64,000 bases of DNA from Tamarix chinensis (taxonomy: Eukaryota; Streptophyta; Magnoliopsida; Caryophyllales; Tamaricaceae), in assembly GCA_030549775.1 (NCBI GenBank), contig CM060175.1, forward strand, positions 95,099,470 through 95,163,469, written 5' to 3'. The notes beneath the pieces are model-generated. The model saw only the letters and a list, made by a program, of their open reading frames with translations. It was not told the origin of the DNA and searched no databases. Position numbers and translations under genes: made by a program. Shown here piece by piece: positions 48,641 through 62,269 of this stretch (its first letter is position 1; the number at the start of each line of letters is the position of its first letter).

Positions 48641-50335
48641 TTTTTCTTTATAAAATTTTATGTTTTGATGGATTTTTAGCTACTCCTGATTTCTTAATGA
48701 AAGGTTAATTAATTACCAAAAATAAGGTTCACTATATGGTAGATATGTTGATTACATAACCTATGGGTGGAGATGTATTTAAAACTCCATAAATTTCTTT
48801 GAGATTTGTTCGAATATAGTGCATCACTTATTATTATTTTTCCTTTAAGGGGCAACACACATGCTCTTCCAGAACCTTCTATGATTTTTGTTGAATTGGA
48901 TATGGTATTTGCATTATCATCAATGTATTATAGCTAAAAATATATATTATTTGTTCCTTATGATGGTTTATGTAGTGGCATAATCTACTAAACATGTTTC
49001 TTTTCCATTAGAATGGTTTTTAGATGTGACTATATATTTAATTTTTAAATAAAAATACTTTTTAGGGTATAATTAAAATAAAAGTCATAACAAGATATCA
49101 TAAGTAAGGCACATAGAAATCATAAAATAACATGTTAATGGAGATCACAATACGATATATCAAAAGCGGGAATAAACATATCATTCTCTTAATTAATAGT
49201 ACTCACCATGATAGCAAAATCATCACCGTTCTTGGTATCATCCATGAAGGAATCAATAATTTTTAAATAATAGTTAAAAATCTTATTTAATAGTAAAAAT
49301 ACATTAAGATAAACAACCACCCACTATGTACATTGACATTCTCATATCATAGCAAGTATGGTTATTAGAACCGTAGAACTATAATGATATTGATTGTCAT
49401 GGAGAATAAATGACAATGAATGATGCATTGAATTTCTTTTGAATTTTATCATTTCAGTATTTTTGATTAAGAAAGAAAGTCATCCATTGAATATTTTCAT
49501 GAAAGAAAATAAGAGGATGGGCGTCAATTTGTCTAAACTAGTCATTAAAGTTAATGGATATTATGATCATTACAATTTATTTATTTTTTTGTTTAAAATG
49601 ATCATTAATATTCTTATCCACAATGATCAAAATATTATTCAACATTTATTTGAGGACATATTTTAGATAAAAAAATATATGAAATGATCATAATATACAT
49701 TTGTTTATTTATGGATTAATTTAAACAAACTAATAATTTAGAGGGACCAAAATAATATTTACTTTGAAAATACAATATTGAATAAATAAAAAATAATTAT
49801 ATATTTTAATGTTTATTTAGTATATATATTTATGTACATCAAAATATTTTATTAGTGTTAAATGCTATTTTGGTTCATTTTAAAGAAATATTTATGCAAA
49901 TGATCCCTATTGTTTTTTATCTAAATTGATAATTCTGCATCAATTTTTTTTATAAATTGATATATTTAACATGTTATATTCAACCATATGCTCCTTAATT
50001 GTATTCCTTTATCCGGTTTTTAGAAGAAATAAAAGGTCTAGATGTTCGATTATATTACTATATGTCTCAGTAGACAACCATCAAATGCGCCATTACACAA
50101 AGTAAAGCTAACTCCATGAGGCAGAAACAAAAGTCTATGTCTCCCTAGTGGGAGATCTTAGGCCATATGTGAAAGCTTATCTCTACACAAGTTTACCTCA
50201 CATTGAATGTGGGAAATCTCCAACTTCAGATGATCCTCTAAATATTTTCAGCAATTGTAAACTACTATCACATTCCTCCCTGTTGCCATACTATCCAAGA
50301 TCATCAACTCCTCTACTACCTTCAATTCAGACTCC
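48641..50335. other. AT-rich spacer, nothing identified
   Basis: No gene or repeat boundary supported. Only a short open frame (49439-49666) of AT-rich composition is present, and it is not convincing. Confidence 0.5.
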
Positions 50336-52197
50336 AACATTTTATTACCCCAAAATTCGTAACCCTTATTTTTGAGTGTTTAGCTTTTTATTTGAAACCA
50401 AACCCTTAAACACTAGCTTAATTATTTTGGTTATCCCTTGATTTGTAACTCAAATAGATTCTTTAACAAATTTATCCTAATTATTTTTATCTTTCTCCAT
50501 TATTTTTAAACCCACCCTAAATATTTTAATTTTTTCTAATTGAGTACCCTAACTCCGGATGATTGATAAATTAAATTTACCCTAATTTTCTCAATACTAA
50601 ATTTCAATCTAATTATAATCCTAATCCTAAAAAAAATTTCTTTTCCATTTTCCCTTTTTTCCCTTTTTCCCTTCCCATTGTCCCGATTGACCTGCTCCCC
50701 TATTTCCCCTTTAGGCCATGCATCTCTTGTGCATGCCGATTCTCCTTCCCATCTTTGCTCCCTTACACTCTACCCTACACCTACTCCTATGCCAGACCAC
50801 GACTCCCCAACCCTACATCTGCATGCCTCACACTCTCTGTCGAGCCATCCACCTCTCAATCATTTGCATATATACATTGTGCTCCTCCCCTCCATTTTAT
50901 TCAAACTAGCATGATCTCCTTGCTCCATCCTTCTTCTTCCTTCTCCTCCTCCTAGCCCCTACCTCTAGTTACTTTCCCCAAATGTTGACCACCATTGACC
51001 TCTACTTCCATTTTCACCACCACCAACCTTTGCCATCATCATCGATTTTGTGCCTCACCACTTGAAACCACCACCCTCACCCCGCATCAGCTCCACCATA
51101 GCCCGACCCATCGTTAACCATCTCCAACAATGACCAATCCACTCTTCATCTATTCTTCTTCTTCTTCTTACCAGCTACCATCTTTCCTTCCCTAAAATCC
51201 TGTAATACCCCAAAATCCTAATTTAAAAATTAAAAATAAAATAAGGATTTATGAGTGAGATTTAATTAAATATACCATTTTAATAAAATAATAATATTAT
51301 AATAAAAATAATTAAAGCCAAAAAGGATGGAAATAATGTAGGAATCAAATTAGTGGAGGCTAGAATAATTTACTAAACTAAAACAAAATTTAAATAAATA
51401 ATAATAATAATTTCTAAATTAATAAAAATAAATAATTATTTATTTTTACTAATTTTATTATTTCCAAAAATTCAAAAAAAAATCCCAACCACCTCATTTT
51501 TTTCCTTTTTCCTTTTTCTTCCTTTTCTTTTTCTTTCCTTCGTTTTCTTCTTTTTCTTTCTTTTCTCCCTTCCTCGCCGGCCTGGGCCCTTCCCAGAGTG
51601 GCCCAACCTCCTTTCCCCCTCCTCTCCTTTCATTCCTTGCGTAGCCCAATCCCCCATTTCCTTTTTTCCCTTACACAACCCAAGTTGTCCACCCTATCTT
51701 TCCCCCTTTTCTCCCTTTCCTTTTTCCCTTCTTCCCCATTTACCCTTGTCTTCAACCTCCCCTCGATCTACAATTGAGCATGGCTGCTTTGCAGCCATGG
51801 TTCTCTCTCTCCCCTCACCTTCCCCTCATCCTAACCCACAGGGCATGTAGCTGGCATCGCCCTACACTGGTCCCCGCCCCTCTATAGCCCCAACACCCTC
51901 ACCTAACCCCTGTAATCTACCTCTGTCCCCTGCAAACTTGCACCCATTATAGGCCTGCACCAGCTTGCCACCACCAACTGGTAGCCACCTACTCTCCCCC
52001 TTTTGTCCCCTTCTGTCCCTTATCTTCTTACCCTCCCCTACTTCTATAAAATCCCTCCCTCGCCCTCTTCTTCCCTCTCTCTTTTGCGCCCACTTCTCCC
52101 CTACCTCCCTGTCTCCTATCGCCCCTTCAGATGTAGTTGCCACCATTGTCCCAACTTCCACCCATTTTTGCATAAGCTAATATATAAACCAAGCAGG

Positions 52198-55100
52198 TGT
52201 TACCGCCACACATAACACGAGTCCGGTTCCTTACCATTTTCATATTAAGTACAAGGCTAAGAAATATGATAACTTTAGACAAATGTAAAGATAGAATGAG
52301 ATGATAACATAAATCAACGGAAATACAATGTTAGGAGGTACATTCTAAATACATACGTTCAAAATTCAACAAAAGGGAATATGAGAACTAAGAGTCCAAC
52401 AAGGGTATCTGGATTCAAAACATTAGCATCAGATAATGGTGACTCTACTCTTGACCCATAGAATAAGATCACTCAACCATAGGCAGATAATCAAAAGGAT
52501 CAATAGTCTAATCATCAAGAGTCTCACACACCTGCGGGACATCACACACAAATGCATCTGCTCCCCCAAATCAACCGAGATCGTTATAGCACCGCAATTG
52601 GTGTCAATACACAACGTACTGGTAAGATAAGTTATTCTACAAGCATAACATTTACACATTGAAACATGGTAAGCAAAAAATAGACATGCAATAGGGCGAT
52701 AGATCATAGGTAACATAAGATAATAACAATACTAAAATACTTCATGTTGTTATCTTTAATTTAGTGATCAAACACATCATATGAATCACACCGAGTACTC
52801 AAGAGACGGATAGAAATGTCATAAATGCGACCTTCCAAGGCAACATGCATCTGGGAACCACATTTACATTCAGTGGAACAGAGATTGGCATAAATGTGAC
52901 CTTCCAAGGCATAACACTCTTGGGCACCTCTAATACACTATTAATCCTTAAGTATGCATACCCCGTATAAGTTGGTGGAACGAACACATATAGAGTAGAT
53001 TAGGGCCACCATAGTTCCTAATGAACTAGGGAAATAATTGATCAATTATAGTAACGAACTCAATCTTGACTCGTGTGAATCCTTCACTTTAATAATTAAT
53101 GTCTTACTCTTTAAGATAGTCAACAATCATCAACAAGAGGTCACACTTAGCACTTAGATGGATTCATTCCAATCTTGTATTATACCATAACACTTACTTC
53201 TATTTCTAGGGTTCAACAACCCACAACCGTTAAACAAGTGATAAGTGATAAGGTCAATATAAAGTTGATTAGTTAATAATCCAATTATTTAACAAGATAG
53301 AACATGTTGAATATGTATATCAGTTCTAAGTCACTTAGGTTACCACTTAAGACCATCAAGCACACAACTAAGGTTAATCTTGCATAATCAGTCAAAGCTC
53401 TAAAAAATCCCAAATAAAATTATTTAATTAACCATATTAATCCAATATTATGCTTAAAGCATTAGTCAAGTCAACTTAAGGCCGTACCACACAAGGATGA
53501 AGCATAAAACACTTTGAACTTTTTAAGCACCCTTAAACGTGTTTTAACTTATTATTCTGAGTTGACATATCAAATGACCTCATTAATAGCTCAAATTTTA
53601 AAAATAAATTAACTAACCTCTTAATGACACCCTGTACAAAAATCAATACCTAAACTTACATATCGTATATAAAATGATAGATTTACCCCTAGGATTTTTC
53701 TATGCTTATTTTAACTCCATATTAGTTAACTTAAGGTATTAAGGGATAACCCACCACAAAAAAAGTTAAACAAACTTCCCAAACATGAATCTACTTCCCC
53801 TGGACAGAACCAAACAGGGCCTCGTGACAGCGGTGACCGAAATTACCATTTTACCCCTTACTTTGCCTAAAGTGTGTCTAAACTTGTTTTAATTATATCT
53901 CAAGTTATACAACTCCAAATTAAGACTTCTTATAGAGAAAATTCTATGTAAAGGAAATAATGAAAACAATGGTGATGTTATTTTTATCAGGTACCCACTG
54001 GAAAGACGAAATGACCCTGGCAGAGAGCAAAGTTAAAATTCCCAAATATGACCTAAACTTCAAATTCAACCAAAATTGTCCCAACACTTTAAATACTTAT
54101 GAAACATATTAAAACAACCTCAGAATAATTTTAAGCAACCAAGTAAAATCCAAAAATGTCCTTGAATGAGCCACACTTAGGTGTTTTTATGCTCAAAACT
54201 CCAATTTTCACACTTAGATTCATAATCTCACAATAATGCAATATAACACATAATTAGAACATAACATATAAAATATCCACCACACATAATAATGTATAAA
54301 TTTCATATTAAGGTCTAGCATGCTTCTAATCAACAAAAATCACATAGAAAGGGTACAACATTTAAGGCAAAAGAATAGCAAATAAATACTATGACATGCT
54401 AGGATATAAATTTATGCCATAAAAGATAACACGCTTAGAACTAAAATATAGAACATTATGCTCCCCCATATTTAGCATAATCAAAATAGGAATAGAAAAT
54501 TATTACAAAAAAATACAACATGCTAAGAAAACACCATAGAAAAACATGTATAAATCTCCATGCTAAGAGAGTAAGCATAGCTTACTAGCAAGTAAGTCTT
54601 GTAGCTAAAATAAGTCCTAAGTTTCTCCTTCACTTAGCACCTCTTGATTACCTATTACAAAATATAAGAAGATTTAGGATTTTATGATACTATATAAGGG
54701 AAAATAATAGAAGGGAAAGTAGAGAATAGGAGTGAAAGACAAAACCAACAAAAGAGTTGTTCTCGGCTAACTTTGGGAAGCTCCAAAAACAAGGGAAAAA
54801 CCCCACCTAAATGACTCCCAAAGCAAGGGAAAATGATGCCAACATATATGGGTATTATGTAGGATAATTTGGTTCAAGAAAATGAGGATAAAAGTGAGGA
54901 AAAAGTGGTAAAATCTACAGCACAAAACTACAATTGCTAGAGTAAGGTAGAGGTGGGAAAATGTTTGATGCTTCAATTCATCACCAACAATTAAGGTACC
55001 GTGAGGTAATGTTAGGAGGTTGAAGTATGATGATTATGGCATGAAAAAATGGAAGAAAAACTGACTGGAAAATGGAGTAAAATGGCACAATTTGGCAGCA

Positions 55101-55831
55101 GCATTAGGGAAGGAGAATAAGGAAGCAAGGTTCTAAAGTTTGCAAGTGTATGTGTGTGTTTAACTTATGTACAAAATAATGCAATGTAAAGGAGTGCAGA
55201 GAGATGGGGATTGGAGTTAGGTTTGGGACAGAATGGAATGATTTCAGATCTTCCATTGAGTGATAAAAGCTTAAACGAGGTTGCTTAAAGCTCACTTGAA
55301 GGAAAGGCTAAGGGTAGGTTTACTTTAAGTACAACTATGTGAGGATTAAGGTGTACTTTGGGTGAGAAATTTGGTTAACCCAAATTAAACCTATGATAGC
55401 ATATTTTTATTTATTTAGACCTTATTTAGGATCCAACTAGATGACTAGAGTGGTTAGTTAGATTAGTTTAAGATTAAAAGTGTAGAGAAAGTCTTAAGAA
55501 TATGCTTTTGCATGAAATAAATAGCAAATAGATTCCGAATATTATGAAAATATAATGGAAGGTTTGGAATAAATTTAGAAACCCAAATATATAAAAAATA
55601 TTTTGTGTCAAATTCATTTTGATGCTCGATGAAGGAAAAATGAGCGAAACAAGTAAAACCAACAAATCACATAAACATAATTTTCTACAAAATTGAGATA
55701 TGAATGGAATGAATGAAGAATGACTAAAAAATTTAATATGAATGAATTGGAGAATCAGATTATATGTTTTTGAGATGGATTACAAGCCTAATTACATTGT
55801 AATTTGGTTTACGAGATTTCAGGGAATTACA
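52198..55831 (-). mobile_element. Solo LTR-like unit 6, inverted inside unit 4
   Basis: The right end is a clear LTR start on the minus strand (TGTAATTCCCTG). The left end stops at the GTGGCGGTAACACC that normally lies about 70 bp before the LTR end, so this end is truncated. It interrupts the pyrimidine-rich block of unit 4, which continues at 55832. A remnant of the acidic frame ends at 52469-52471, and the CCACCGG modules are heavily eroded (52800-52980). No TSD found. Confidence 0.65.
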
Positions 55832-56330
55832 CATTCTCTTCTTTGTACCACCCTCTACAAAGCATGACCTTCCCTTGCCCCTAACTCTCCCTCCTCTTCT
55901 CCTCTAACCTATGCAAAGTGGACAACTCAAGTTGCCCTTTTTCACCCCTTGCACCTCTCTGCATTGCACAACTAGCACCTCCACTACCTCCCCCTCTACC
56001 CAAAAAACCTCCCCTACCTTCTCACACCCTCCATTCCCTTTTTCTCTCCCTCCTCCTTTCCTCTCCTCCACTCTCAACCACCACCATCAATGCCTCCTAC
56101 ACCATCATTATGGGACACCACCATCACCACCATAACCCCCTCTAACCTAGGAACCTGACCACCTAAGGAAACACCACTTCCCTCCCCTTTTCCAACACTA
56201 AAATCCTATCTTTTCTATCACCACCACCCTTGTGTCACCGCCACCACCACCCTAGCTGCCACTCCCTCTCTGGTTGTGCCATAACCCTTGTATTTATTTG
56301 GTATAGTTTATTTTAATTATTTTTATATTG

Positions 56331-56370
<40 letters not shown>

Positions 56371-58233
56371 CTCTTTACTAATATTTGGTTAGAAAAAAAT
56401 AAAAGAAAAAGGAAAAAGATGTAGATAGACGGTTTGATATTTAGTATTCTAATTTTATAGGTGAACCAAACCCTTGTGTTATGGGTGATATGACGTAGGA
56501 TTTGTGCTTCAAGTCCGGTTTCTTATTAGGTAAGAATATGGTTAAGGCTTAGTTTGTATGATTTGTGTGCTCATGGATGTTTTGACATGTGTTATGTATT
56601 ATATATGAGTGTGGACTAAAAATGTGTGTAGCGCAGCTTGCTTTGCATGGAGCTAAGTAAGGTAAGTGCGTATGATTTATGATATGTGTAATATGGGTGA
56701 TATGACTTGTTATTTATGTCATGCTCTTATGTATAGTTGTTATAATATGACATGCATGCTAGGAGTCCTTAGGTGGTATGGTGAGGTTGTAGGGATCTAA
56801 AAGAAATAAAGAGGGTGGAGTGAATAAGAAGAAGTGGGAAAAACCTAAGCACCTTCTGACCTATGGGTGACAAAATAAAGGGAGAATAATAATAAAATGA
56901 AGGGTTGGAGTAAATATTGCATGGAAAGTGTAAGGCTTGCATAGGGTGGTTGATCTGCATGGGGATAAATTTTATGTGGAAAAAGTTGGTTTGAGGTTTA
57001 AGCATGATGAGGAAAGAGTACTTTGGATGATTAAAGTCCTTGGGTGAAAGAACGTACGTGGATTGGTAGAAGTGTCCATGGGGGCTTAACTAGGGTTTTT
57101 GGAGGAAAACCCTAAGTAGGGGAGTATGTGAAAGGGTTGATGGTGATTAGTTGGAGTTAGAGTAGAGATTAGAAGGGTTTCTTATGAAGGGGGGTAGGTC
57201 AAGTGGTAAAGAGGGTGGAGTGTTTGTGTGAAGGGATGGTGTAAAAGAAAGGAGGAGTATTAGGGTTTCAGGGTAGCCAACTAGGTTTTCCATATCACAT
57301 GTGGAAGATGGGGAGTAGGATTGTGATGTTTGGATATGGGTTGAGTGGAGTGATGGTGTTGGAATCAAAGGGGAGCATGGGCGTTGTATGATAAAAAAAA
57401 AGGGTTATGGCCACATAGGTCATATTAGGGTTTTCAAGTAAGAACCTTAGTAGGCGATGGTGAGCCTATGTGGAGAAATGGGAAAGTAGGTCTTGACCTA
57501 CATGTGTGGGGATTTTGGGATTTCATGGTGAATAGGGAATAGGTGAGAAAGAAATCCTAGGGAGTGTAGAGGTCCCAAGTTATGGGATAGGGTTATTCAG
57601 GGATTCTGGGGTGAAATGGTGATAAAGGGAAGTCTATTGGGGCATGCATGTCTAGTAAGAAATTACTTGTTAAATAAGACACGAATAAAACATTAGCCAT
57701 TTAAAGTGGAGGACTATTGAGCTGAATGCATATTGATCCATCGGCGAGAATAATGGCTAGGTGCATTTTTTTCTGGAGACTGATCCATTGGCAAATAATA
57801 GTGGCCCGACTATAATATTGGGGGATCCAAAGCTCATTAAAATAAACCTTAAATGATAATAAGTCATGGAAAAAATGCTAATCACTTATAGTAGAATACC
57901 ATGTGAGTTAGAGCCAGACCAATCCATCGCGAGAATAGTAGCTAGGAGCATTTTGCTCTAGAGACCGATCTACTGGTAAATAATAGTGGATAGGAGCATC
58001 TTGCCCTAGGTGTTTCTGATCCAATAGCTATAATAGTGGGGTTCCCACACTCACATGGATATAATTTGAAAGATATGTGAAGATGGTATTAATGACCTAA
58101 GTTCTAATAATTGCCTTTTGCATGCATTATCTACTTTTTACATGTTATGTTTTGTCTCATCTATATGGTTATCTTACTCAATACGTAACGTACTGATCAT
58201 CCCTTTCATGGGTTTTGCTCATTCCCACGAGCA

Positions 58234-58317
58234 ATGGCCCCTCCTGAGTTTATGGAGGTAGGAGATGATGCTATTGATGACATTGATGTCTATGATGCCT
58301 TGGGCGGGACTAAGTGA
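58234..58317 (+). CDS. Short acidic frame in LTR 4 (27 aa)
   Basis: ATG in the context GAGCAATGGCC. The product starts MAPPEFMEVGDDA and has a VYDALGG segment before the stop. See 23204-23311 for the paralogous frame. Asp/Glu-rich, with no known domain. Confidence 0.4.
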   Translation: MAPPEFMEVGDDAIDDIDVYDALGGTK

Positions 58318-61300
58318 TGCCCTATAGTACTTGTTGTGGGGTCCAAGAGGGTGTTCTTCATACTTATCCTTATTTAGTTTACCACCATTTTTATTTCCCC
58401 ATAGTGAGCGTATTTGTATTCAATTTCCATTGTGTACTAACTCTGATGTTTGCGTACTCTGATTTCTTTTATGAAATGTTGAACTCTTTTGGTTTTATTT
58501 GATTACTCGCATTACCATTTTATTCCTTTAGCCTTGTAGTTAGTATGAGATTGGCCAGAGGTCAATCTTGTACTGATCACGACGATAACACACCCCATTT
58601 TTAGTGTATGATTTTTCTATACAAACAAAAAAAATTAATTGTAAATTTTGGGGGTATTATACCTGTGCCCGTGCATCATTTCTCATACAGCCATACGTCC
58701 CTCATTTGCACAACTGTGCCCCATCTCTTGCATGACCTCCTCTCTGTGCACTAAAACTTTTGTAGCCTCCTTGTGCCCAACAATAAGAACTGCAACTACC
58801 AACCTCCCTCCCTCCAGCATAGCCCTTCACCACCATTTTTGTTATCGCTATCACCTTTCTGCCTCACCTCCCATGTGTCAACTCCCCACGAAACCCTAGC
58901 CCCCTCAACATCACACTATTCATCGCCACCACCCATCCCTTCACCTCACTGCCAGCAACTTGCCTCGACTCCAATACCACCTTTCACCTCAGCTCTCTGT
59001 TGTGAATGGACTCACATTGCCTACCCATGCAGCATGAATTTGGATTTTTCCTCCCTTTCCAATCTAAGGGTATTTTAGTAATTGCCAACTTGATAAATAA
59101 TTTAAATATAAAATGCTATTTTATGATTTAGATATTAATCTGAGTTAGATAAAAGAGGTTTATTAGTGGAACCTGATAATTTTAGTAGGTTGCTTATAAT
59201 TTGTGCATTTTGTTGAAAATCAAGTAATCCATATACTTTAATAAAAAATTAAATATCGCATGATAATACATTAGGTTTTGATGTATAAATTGTATTAAAC
59301 ACGTTCACTATGTTGTAATTATTTTCATAATAATATTAGCATGAAATTTTATAAAATGGAACGTGTTGATTTGTGTAAATTATTATACGTACAGAAGCAT
59401 ATTAAATGGGTTTAATATCGGGAATAAATTATGTGTGATATATATATGTAATATAATAGGTCGAACAAGCCTAGGCATATTTTTTAGCATGATTATTACC
59501 ATTGTGTGTCTTAGGGGCAATTTGGTATTTTTAAGAGTATTATGATATTTATTCCATTAATAACGCCTAATATGTATTATTTATTGTTGAGTATGGAAGT
59601 ATGTGATTTGATATTTTAGAAATACATGTTAGGGTTTTACGTGTTAAACCATATAGAAGAACAAAATGGTCATCTGACATGTATGGTAATTTATTTGCAT
59701 CCTAAAGTATTTTAACTATTGTATTGTAGCCTTTTCATGGTAACTTATTAAATAAAATGAGATTGGTATTTAAAAGAATAAATAACATGGTAATTATGAT
59801 CTCAAGAGCATTTTGGTCATTTATGAGTTAAATATGGAATCCTTGGTATTTTAATATGGTATTGGCTTAAGACATGCTAAGTTGTGTTACATGAAATATT
59901 GTGAGTAATTATGAGCAACATAAGTCTAATAAAATGAGGAAATAACTTGAATGATATATATTAACCATAGAGGCATGTATGTTATTGCATGTGTTAAGTA
60001 TTGGGGTTAGATCTTGATTTTTTAGATATATTGTTAATAATGTTCTTTTAGGATAGTGCACCAAATTTAAAGATTAGATGAGTCGTATGAGAGATTTTAT
60101 GCTTAACTTGTAAATTTAGGATTTATTGGGGGGGAATATGATATTTTTCTTCGAGGGTGTTTCGATCTTTGTGTGGTTGTATTTTATGTATTTTGAGCAA
60201 TTATGTTAGGTCTTATTTGTGTGTCTTACATATTTATATGTGTGTTTGCATGATGATCTTGAGAAAAACAACAATAGATAATATATTAATATTTAAAGTG
60301 AAAGACTACGTAAGTTAAAACAGAGGTGTTGTGTCTGTTCCACCAAATGATAATAGTTGCTCAAGAGCACTTTCCCATGAGAGGTGCTTCACACAGTTCT
60401 ACCGGTTTAATAATCATGGGGAGTGTGTTTCCCTCATAGATATGATGTTTGTTCCATTGGACGATAATAGTGACTCAGGTGTATTTTGTCATGAGAGGTG
60501 CTTTAGTCCGCTCCACCGGATTAAGAATAGTGGGATCCCTAAACTTAACATGAAATATATGATTGTAATGATCGTGATCATTAATACTATATGAATATTT
60601 AAGATGAAAGACCATGTGATTCAAGACTAAGGTATTTTATCCATTCCCTCCCAATGATAATAGTGGTTTAGGAACATTTTGCCCTAAAAGGTGATTCAGA
60701 CAATTCCATCGATTTAAGAATAGTAATTAGGAATATGTTGTCCTAGTAGATGCTGTGTCCATTCCACCATAAAATAATAGTGGATTAGGATTATTCTTTC
60801 CTAAGAGGCATTTCAATTCGTTCCACCGGATTAAGAATAGTGAGGTCTCTGAACCCGACATAAAAAAATATATATAGGAATGATAGTAATCACTTATTGG
60901 TTTGTTTGTGGGTAAGAATCATGATATGGATGTTGATTCATGAGATATATTATAAATGTTATGGTTATCGGGTTGAGATTGGTCTTAATTATCACTTCAG
61001 GAAGCATCCCTTGAGTGCTTGTTTGGTAAGTTTGATTATGTTCTAAATGAATGGGTATGAGCAGTATATGGCTTTGGTGATATATTTTTTTTTTCTGATA
61101 TAGTTATCATATTTTGGTCCTCGCATGCATACTTTAGTATGTTATGCCATGCCCAACTATGAAGTCTTTTATATGTTTCGTGTAAAATTTTTATGTTAGT
61201 TTTATATAGTGGATTACTCAATACCGTTGTACTAATGGGTTATGTTTCATGTGTAGTGATGACTTTGTAGGTTAGCTTGTGATATTAGTTGAAGGTTATT

Positions 61301-61703
61301 ATTGTGGGCTGGGAGTTAGGATTACCTGATGTCCTATTCGGTATCTTTTGGTTTGAATATTTTTGGCCTCTTATGTTCTTTTATACTTCATTCGCTTGAA
61401 TTTTGTAATTGCTAACTAGTTGTATTATCAAAATGATGCTAATCAGATTTTGAAGTCTCTATTTTATTTCTTATAATTGTGTTGTTATTTAAGTGGAGTA
61501 ATATTTGTAGCCTTAGCACTTGGTATGAAAATGATATAGGAAACCATACGTATACCAAGTATGGTAGTAACACTCTATAGTTTTACCATTTTATCTTTCG
61601 CAATTAACTCCTTAAAAAAATTAAGCCTTAAAAATGGGGGTGTTACAAGCACCATCTCCTTTTATCATCGATAACTCTAGTTCATATTTAGGAGAGTGGT
61701 AAC

Positions 61704-62269
61704 TGATAACTATATTTTATATCTTATTTTTATGGTGTTAATCCTTTCATTTTTTTTAAAGTATTTTTCCTTTTAAAAGGCTAATTTTACATATTTTAAA
61801 TCATAGGTACTTATTTGGGATCAATTATGAATACAATGAGATAAAAGGGAGTGTTTTGGAACATTCACATAAAATAATAAAAACAAAATTCGGCATTTCA
61901 AGCATAACTTTTGCATATACGATTTTATTGATGTAGTTCAAGTTGCATTGAAACTCTAAGAGGAAGATACATAATTTTCATGCTTAGAACTTTTTTGAAA
62001 CCTCAATAGAGCATGGTAAAAGTTGAATTGGAAATTTTTCAGTAAGAAGTTTTTGAAATCTACCCAACATCCAACGGTCAAACGCCAGTCAAATGGAGGC
62101 AGCCTGGAACACCTAGAACTGTAATGGCAGTCTTGACTTTTGCCCAAATATTTCCCAATTTATATCTTAAATTCTCACCAACCTAATACATAATCTTTTA
62201 ATGCTCTTAACACCTATATAAACATCATTAATTCAAATTAAAAATGAATTCATGAATTTATAGCCTCTA
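61704..62269 (+). mobile_element. Athila-like LTR fragment
   Basis: Starts TGATAACTATATTTTATATC, similar in style to the E1/E2 LTR starts. It continues with CATAACTTTTGCATATACG and the TTGAAACC...AAATTTTTCAG type of sequence seen in Athila/Tat LTRs. It is cut at 62270 by unit 7. The remainder lies beyond the window, if present. Confidence 0.5.

Larger units (their letters stand above)
51201..58661 (+). mobile_element. Solo LTR-like unit 4, inside unit 5
   Basis: Begins TGTAATACCCC and ends GGGGGTATTATA (final C changed). Net about 3.8 kb without unit 6. Same module order as unit 1: TATA box (52045-52052), pyrimidine-rich block, ATT run (56334-56370), exon-like cassette (56461-56529), CCACCGG-type modules (57740-58045), ACTCAATACGTAACG block (58172-58186), acidic frame (58234-58317) and hairpin (58541-58576). 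The TSD is not canonical (see findings). Confidence 0.8.
50341..61647 (+). mobile_element. Solo LTR-like unit 5, oldest of nest 2
   Basis: Begins TTTATTACCCC (a two-base variant of TGTAATACCCC) and ends GGGGGTGTTACA. Flanks AACAT (50336-50340) and AGCAC (61648-61652) could be a TSD with two changes. The left part is 50341-51200 and the right part 58662-61647 (about 3.8 kb joined). It has the pyrimidine-rich block, CCACCGG-type modules (60330-60860) and hairpin (61518-61560), but the acidic frame is eroded. Confidence 0.7.
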
